Shown here: one piece after another, positions 5,957 through 7,239 of the stretch
How the letters are laid out: each line of letters starts with the position of its first letter
Position numbering within the stretch: position 1 is the stretch's first letter
Source of the DNA: JBBQBQ01 sp038317685
GTDB lineage: Bacteria; Desulfobacterota; Desulfuromonadia; Desulfuromonadales; DDH964
Reading direction: 5' to 3'
Length of the DNA: 7,239 nucleotides
NCBI GenBank assembly: GCA_038317685.1
Contig: JBBQBQ010000184.1
Location: forward strand, 1 to 7,239
Notes under the pieces: model-generated
The model's database searches: none
Told to the model about the DNA's origin: nothing
The model's input: the letters and a program-made list of their open reading frames with translations, nothing else
Translations under genes and position numbers: made by a program

Positions 5957-6727
5957 ATGATTCCAGTCGGTCTGGTCGGGTGGGTGGTGGTGGTAGCGGT
6001 GGTGGTGCTGATCCTCTCCAACGCCGTCAAGGTCCTTTATGAATACGAACGGGGGGTGGTCTTTCGGCTCGGTCGGTATTCCGGTGTCAAAGGGCCAGGC
6101 TTGCGGCTGATCATTCCCGGGGTTGACAAGCTCGTCAAGATCAGCCTGCGCACCGTCGCCATGGACGTGCCCCCCCAGGATGTCATCACCCGGGACAACG
6201 TTTCGGTCAAGGTCAATGCCGTCCTCTATTTCCGGGTCATGGCGCCGGAGAAGGCATTGATCGAGGTCGAAAATTACCTTTACGCCACCAGCCAGTTGGC
6301 CCAGACCTCCCTGCGCAGCGTGCTGGGGCAACACGATATGGATGACCTTCTGGCCCACCGCGATCGCATTAACCAGACCCTGCAGCAGCTCCTCGACCGG
6401 CAGACCGACCCCTGGGGGGTGAAGATTGCCAACGTCGAGATCAAGCATGTCGATCTTCCCGCCGAGATGCAGCGGGCCATGGCCCGTCAGGCCGAGGCCG
6501 AGCGGGAAAGACGCGCTAAGGTCATTCACGCCGAGGGAGAATTCCAGGCATCACAAAAGCTGGCCGATGCGGCCAAGGTCATCTCTTCGGAATCGGGAGC
6601 ACTCCAACTCCGCTTCCTACAGACCCTCACCGAGATTGCTAACGAGAAGAATTCGACCATCATCTTTCCGGTTCCGATCGACCTCATCAAACCTTTCCTG
6701 GAGAGATCTTCAAAACTGGAGGGTTGA
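5957..6727 (+). CDS. Slipin (stomatin/prohibitin-like SPFH membrane protein)
   Basis: This 256-residue protein has one N-terminal membrane segment (4-23, GLVGWVVVVAVVVLIL) and a full SPFH domain (about 26-185: YEYERGVVFRLGRYSG, PGLRLIIPGVD, MDVPPQDVITRDNVSVKVNA, and EIKHVDLPAEMQRAMARQAE, 161-180). A charged coiled-coil segment (AEAERERRAKVIHAEGEF, 179-196) and a C-terminal hydrophobic stretch NSTIIFPVPIDLI (232-244) follow. Slipins form ring or cage oligomers at the membrane. The archaeal partner PH1511 is cleaved by its NfeD protease within the corresponding hydrophobic C-terminus, so residues 232-244 are a candidate substrate site here. The gene follows nfeD by 36 bases with no terminator and is co-transcribed. 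Length is typical, and nothing is missing. Confidence 0.95.
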   Translation: MIPVGLVGWVVVVAVVVLILSNAVKVLYEYERGVVFRLGRYSGVKGPGLRLIIPGVDKLVKISLRTVAMDVPPQDVITRDNVSVKVNAVLYFRVMAPEKALIEVENYLYATSQLAQTSLRSVLGQHDMDDLLAHRDRINQTLQQLLDRQTDPWGVKIANVEIKHVDLPAEMQRAMARQAEAERERRAKVIHAEGEFQASQKLADAAKVISSESGALQLRFLQTLTEIANEKNSTIIFPVPIDLIKPFLERSSKLEG

Positions 6728-6755
6728 GGAAAATATCCAGAAAATCACTCAACCC
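6721..6755 (+). repeat. Inverted repeat spanning the slipin stop codon
   Basis: GGGTTGAG (6721-6728) and CTCAACCC (6748-6755) are perfect 8-bp complements around a 19-base A-rich loop; the TGA stop (6725-6727) lies in the left arm. No T-tract follows, so this is not a standard terminator. It may protect the 3' end of the operon transcript. Confidence 0.4.
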
Positions 6756-6875
6756 ACCAGAAATACAAGTCTTATCGAAACGTGGTAAGGGTTTTCGAAA
6801 TATCGAATATAATGTGAAGCCGGGTATTTTTTTCCAGGGATATCAACTGTTTATGATTTAAAACAAGATTTTACC

Positions 6876-6904
6876 TTGACAGGCGAGTGGCCCTTTGCTT
6901 AGAT
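6876..6904 (+). promoter_or_regulatory. Candidate promoter of pyruvate carboxylase
   Basis: A perfect -35 box TTGACA (6876-6881) is followed after 17 bases by TTAGAT (6899-6904), only three of six consensus but preceded by TGC as an extended -10. Transcription would begin near 6911, leaving a leader of about 128 bases that includes the inverted repeat at 6930-6963. Confidence 0.5.
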
Positions 6905-6929
6905 GGCGGCCATGAGAATATCTTCTAAC

Positions 6930-6963
6930 TATTTATAATTGCTAAAATTTTTCATTATAAATA
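6930..6963 (+). repeat. Perfect 10-bp inverted repeat in the pyruvate carboxylase leader
   Basis: TATTTATAAT (6930-6939) and ATTATAAATA (6954-6963) are exact reverse complements separated by 14 bases that themselves contain AAAATTTT. It lies downstream of the proposed promoter. It could be an operator for a dimeric or tetrameric regulator, or a leader hairpin; the all-A/T arms would make a weak RNA stem, which favours a DNA site. Confidence 0.5.
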
Positions 6964-7026
6964 AAACTTTATCGCGATGATATCTGTTTTATTTTTACTT
7001 AAAAACACACCATGGGGACGGGCTCT

Positions 7027-7033
7027 GGAGGAG
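7027..7033 (+). promoter_or_regulatory. Ribosome binding site of pyruvate carboxylase
   Basis: GGAGGAG stands five bases before ATG 7039 and fixes the start codon. Confidence 0.85.
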
Positions 7034-7038
7034 ATTTG

Positions 7039-7239
7039 ATGGCTGTCAAGAAATTCACCAAGATCATGGCCGCGAACCGCGGCGAAATCGCAATCCGAAT
7101 TTTTCGGGCCTGCACCGAGCTGGGGATCAAGACCCTGGCCATCTACTCGGAAGAGGACAAGATTTCGCTGCACCGTTACAAGGCCGATGAGGCCTACCTG
7201 ATCGGCAAGGGGAAAGGACCGATCGATGCCTATTTGGGG
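7039..7239 (+). CDS. pyc: Pyruvate carboxylase, N-terminal fragment (biotin carboxylase domain start)
   Basis: The first 67 codons of a biotin-dependent carboxylase run off the window edge. MAANRGEIAIRIFRACTELG (10-29) is the universal N-terminal motif of the biotin carboxylase domain. The following segment AIYSEEDKISLHRYKADEAY (34-53) with LIGKGKGPIDAYLG (54-67) is the form seen in pyruvate carboxylase, where SLHR-KADE and the GKGPI-AYL spacing distinguish it from acetyl- and propionyl-CoA carboxylases. The enzyme makes oxaloacetate from pyruvate and bicarbonate using ATP, replenishing C4 acids for biosynthesis, the same pool handled by the succinate dehydrogenase/fumarate reductase at the other end of the window. 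A one-chain or two-subunit form cannot be decided from this fragment. Confidence 0.92.
   Translation, partial: MAVKKFTKIMAANRGEIAIRIFRACTELGIKTLAIYSEEDKISLHRYKADEAYLIGKGKGPIDAYLG

Larger units (their letters stand above)
6728..7038. other. AT-rich intergenic region ahead of pyruvate carboxylase
   Basis: These 311 bases contain no supportable gene and are visibly much richer in A and T than either neighbour. They hold several short TATCGAA/TTCGAAATA motifs (6773-6810), a run of seven T (6827-6833), a TATAAT (6808-6813) lacking a good -35, the likely pyruvate carboxylase promoter (6876-6904) and a 10-bp inverted repeat (6930-6963). No clear intrinsic terminator for the slipin operon was found. 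Confidence 0.6.

Noticed and set aside
5717..6529. Long minus-strand frame opposite nfeD and slipin (270 codons)
   Set aside because: It overlaps two well-supported genes, is rich in His, Asp and Pro as expected of antisense GC-rich sequence, and shows no domain.
6808..6813. TATAAT in the AT-rich intergenic region as a promoter
   Set aside because: No acceptable -35 box at 15-19 bases upstream, and such hexamers are expected by chance in AT-rich DNA.
6888..6898. TGGCCCTTTGC ahead of pyruvate carboxylase as a sigma-54 site
   Set aside because: Only six bases separate GG and GC; it is the spacer of the sigma-70-like promoter instead.
1..7239. CRISPR array or direct-repeat cluster accompanying the Cas6-like gene
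   Set aside because: No regularly spaced repeats of 20-40 bases were seen on reading either strand.

Overview
The window reads as a GC-rich chromosomal segment of an anaerobic, probably metal- or sulfur-reducing Desulfuromonadia bacterium (Geobacter/Desulfuromonas relatives). This placement is inference. It rests on the combined type of succinate dehydrogenase/fumarate reductase, the sigma-54 response regulator, the NfeD-slipin pair and the anaplerotic pyruvate carboxylase, which resemble proteins remembered from that group. No 16S or other phylogenetic marker is present. All genes look intact except the two cut by the window edges. There are no insertion sequences, tRNAs, rRNAs or CRISPR repeats.

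Layout. 1-1376: the 3' end of the flavoprotein gene and the complete iron-sulfur gene of succinate dehydrogenase/fumarate reductase, overlapping by one base and closed by a textbook UUCG-loop terminator. About 1500-2411: a solitary, divergent Cas6-like RAMP protein with no CRISPR array or other cas gene nearby. 2441-2802: a near-consensus promoter, a strong ribosome binding site and a 99-residue zinc-ribbon protein. 2803-3038: a non-coding stretch of consecutive hairpins between two convergent genes. 3039-4421 (minus strand): a sigma-54-dependent response regulator (receiver, AAA+, Fis-type HTH) without an adjacent histidine kinase. 4555-6727: a promoter followed by an NfeD membrane serine protease and its partner slipin as an operon; the promoter geometry suggests a leaderless nfeD message. 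6728-7038: an AT-rich intergenic region with a likely promoter and a perfect 10-bp inverted repeat. 7039-7239: the start of pyruvate carboxylase.

How the genes relate. Succinate dehydrogenase/fumarate reductase and pyruvate carboxylase both belong to central C4 metabolism, but they lie in separate transcription units at opposite ends of the window. NfeD and slipin form a membrane protease/scaffold module. The Cas6-like protein, the zinc-ribbon protein and the orphan regulator have no visible functional link to their neighbours. The most unusual item is the stand-alone Cas6-like gene. It keeps the C-terminal RAMP architecture but appears to have lost the N-terminal Arg-Gly and cysteine signatures of the family. 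The structured 2803-3038 region and the AT-rich pyruvate carboxylase leader are the main non-coding items that annotation would miss.
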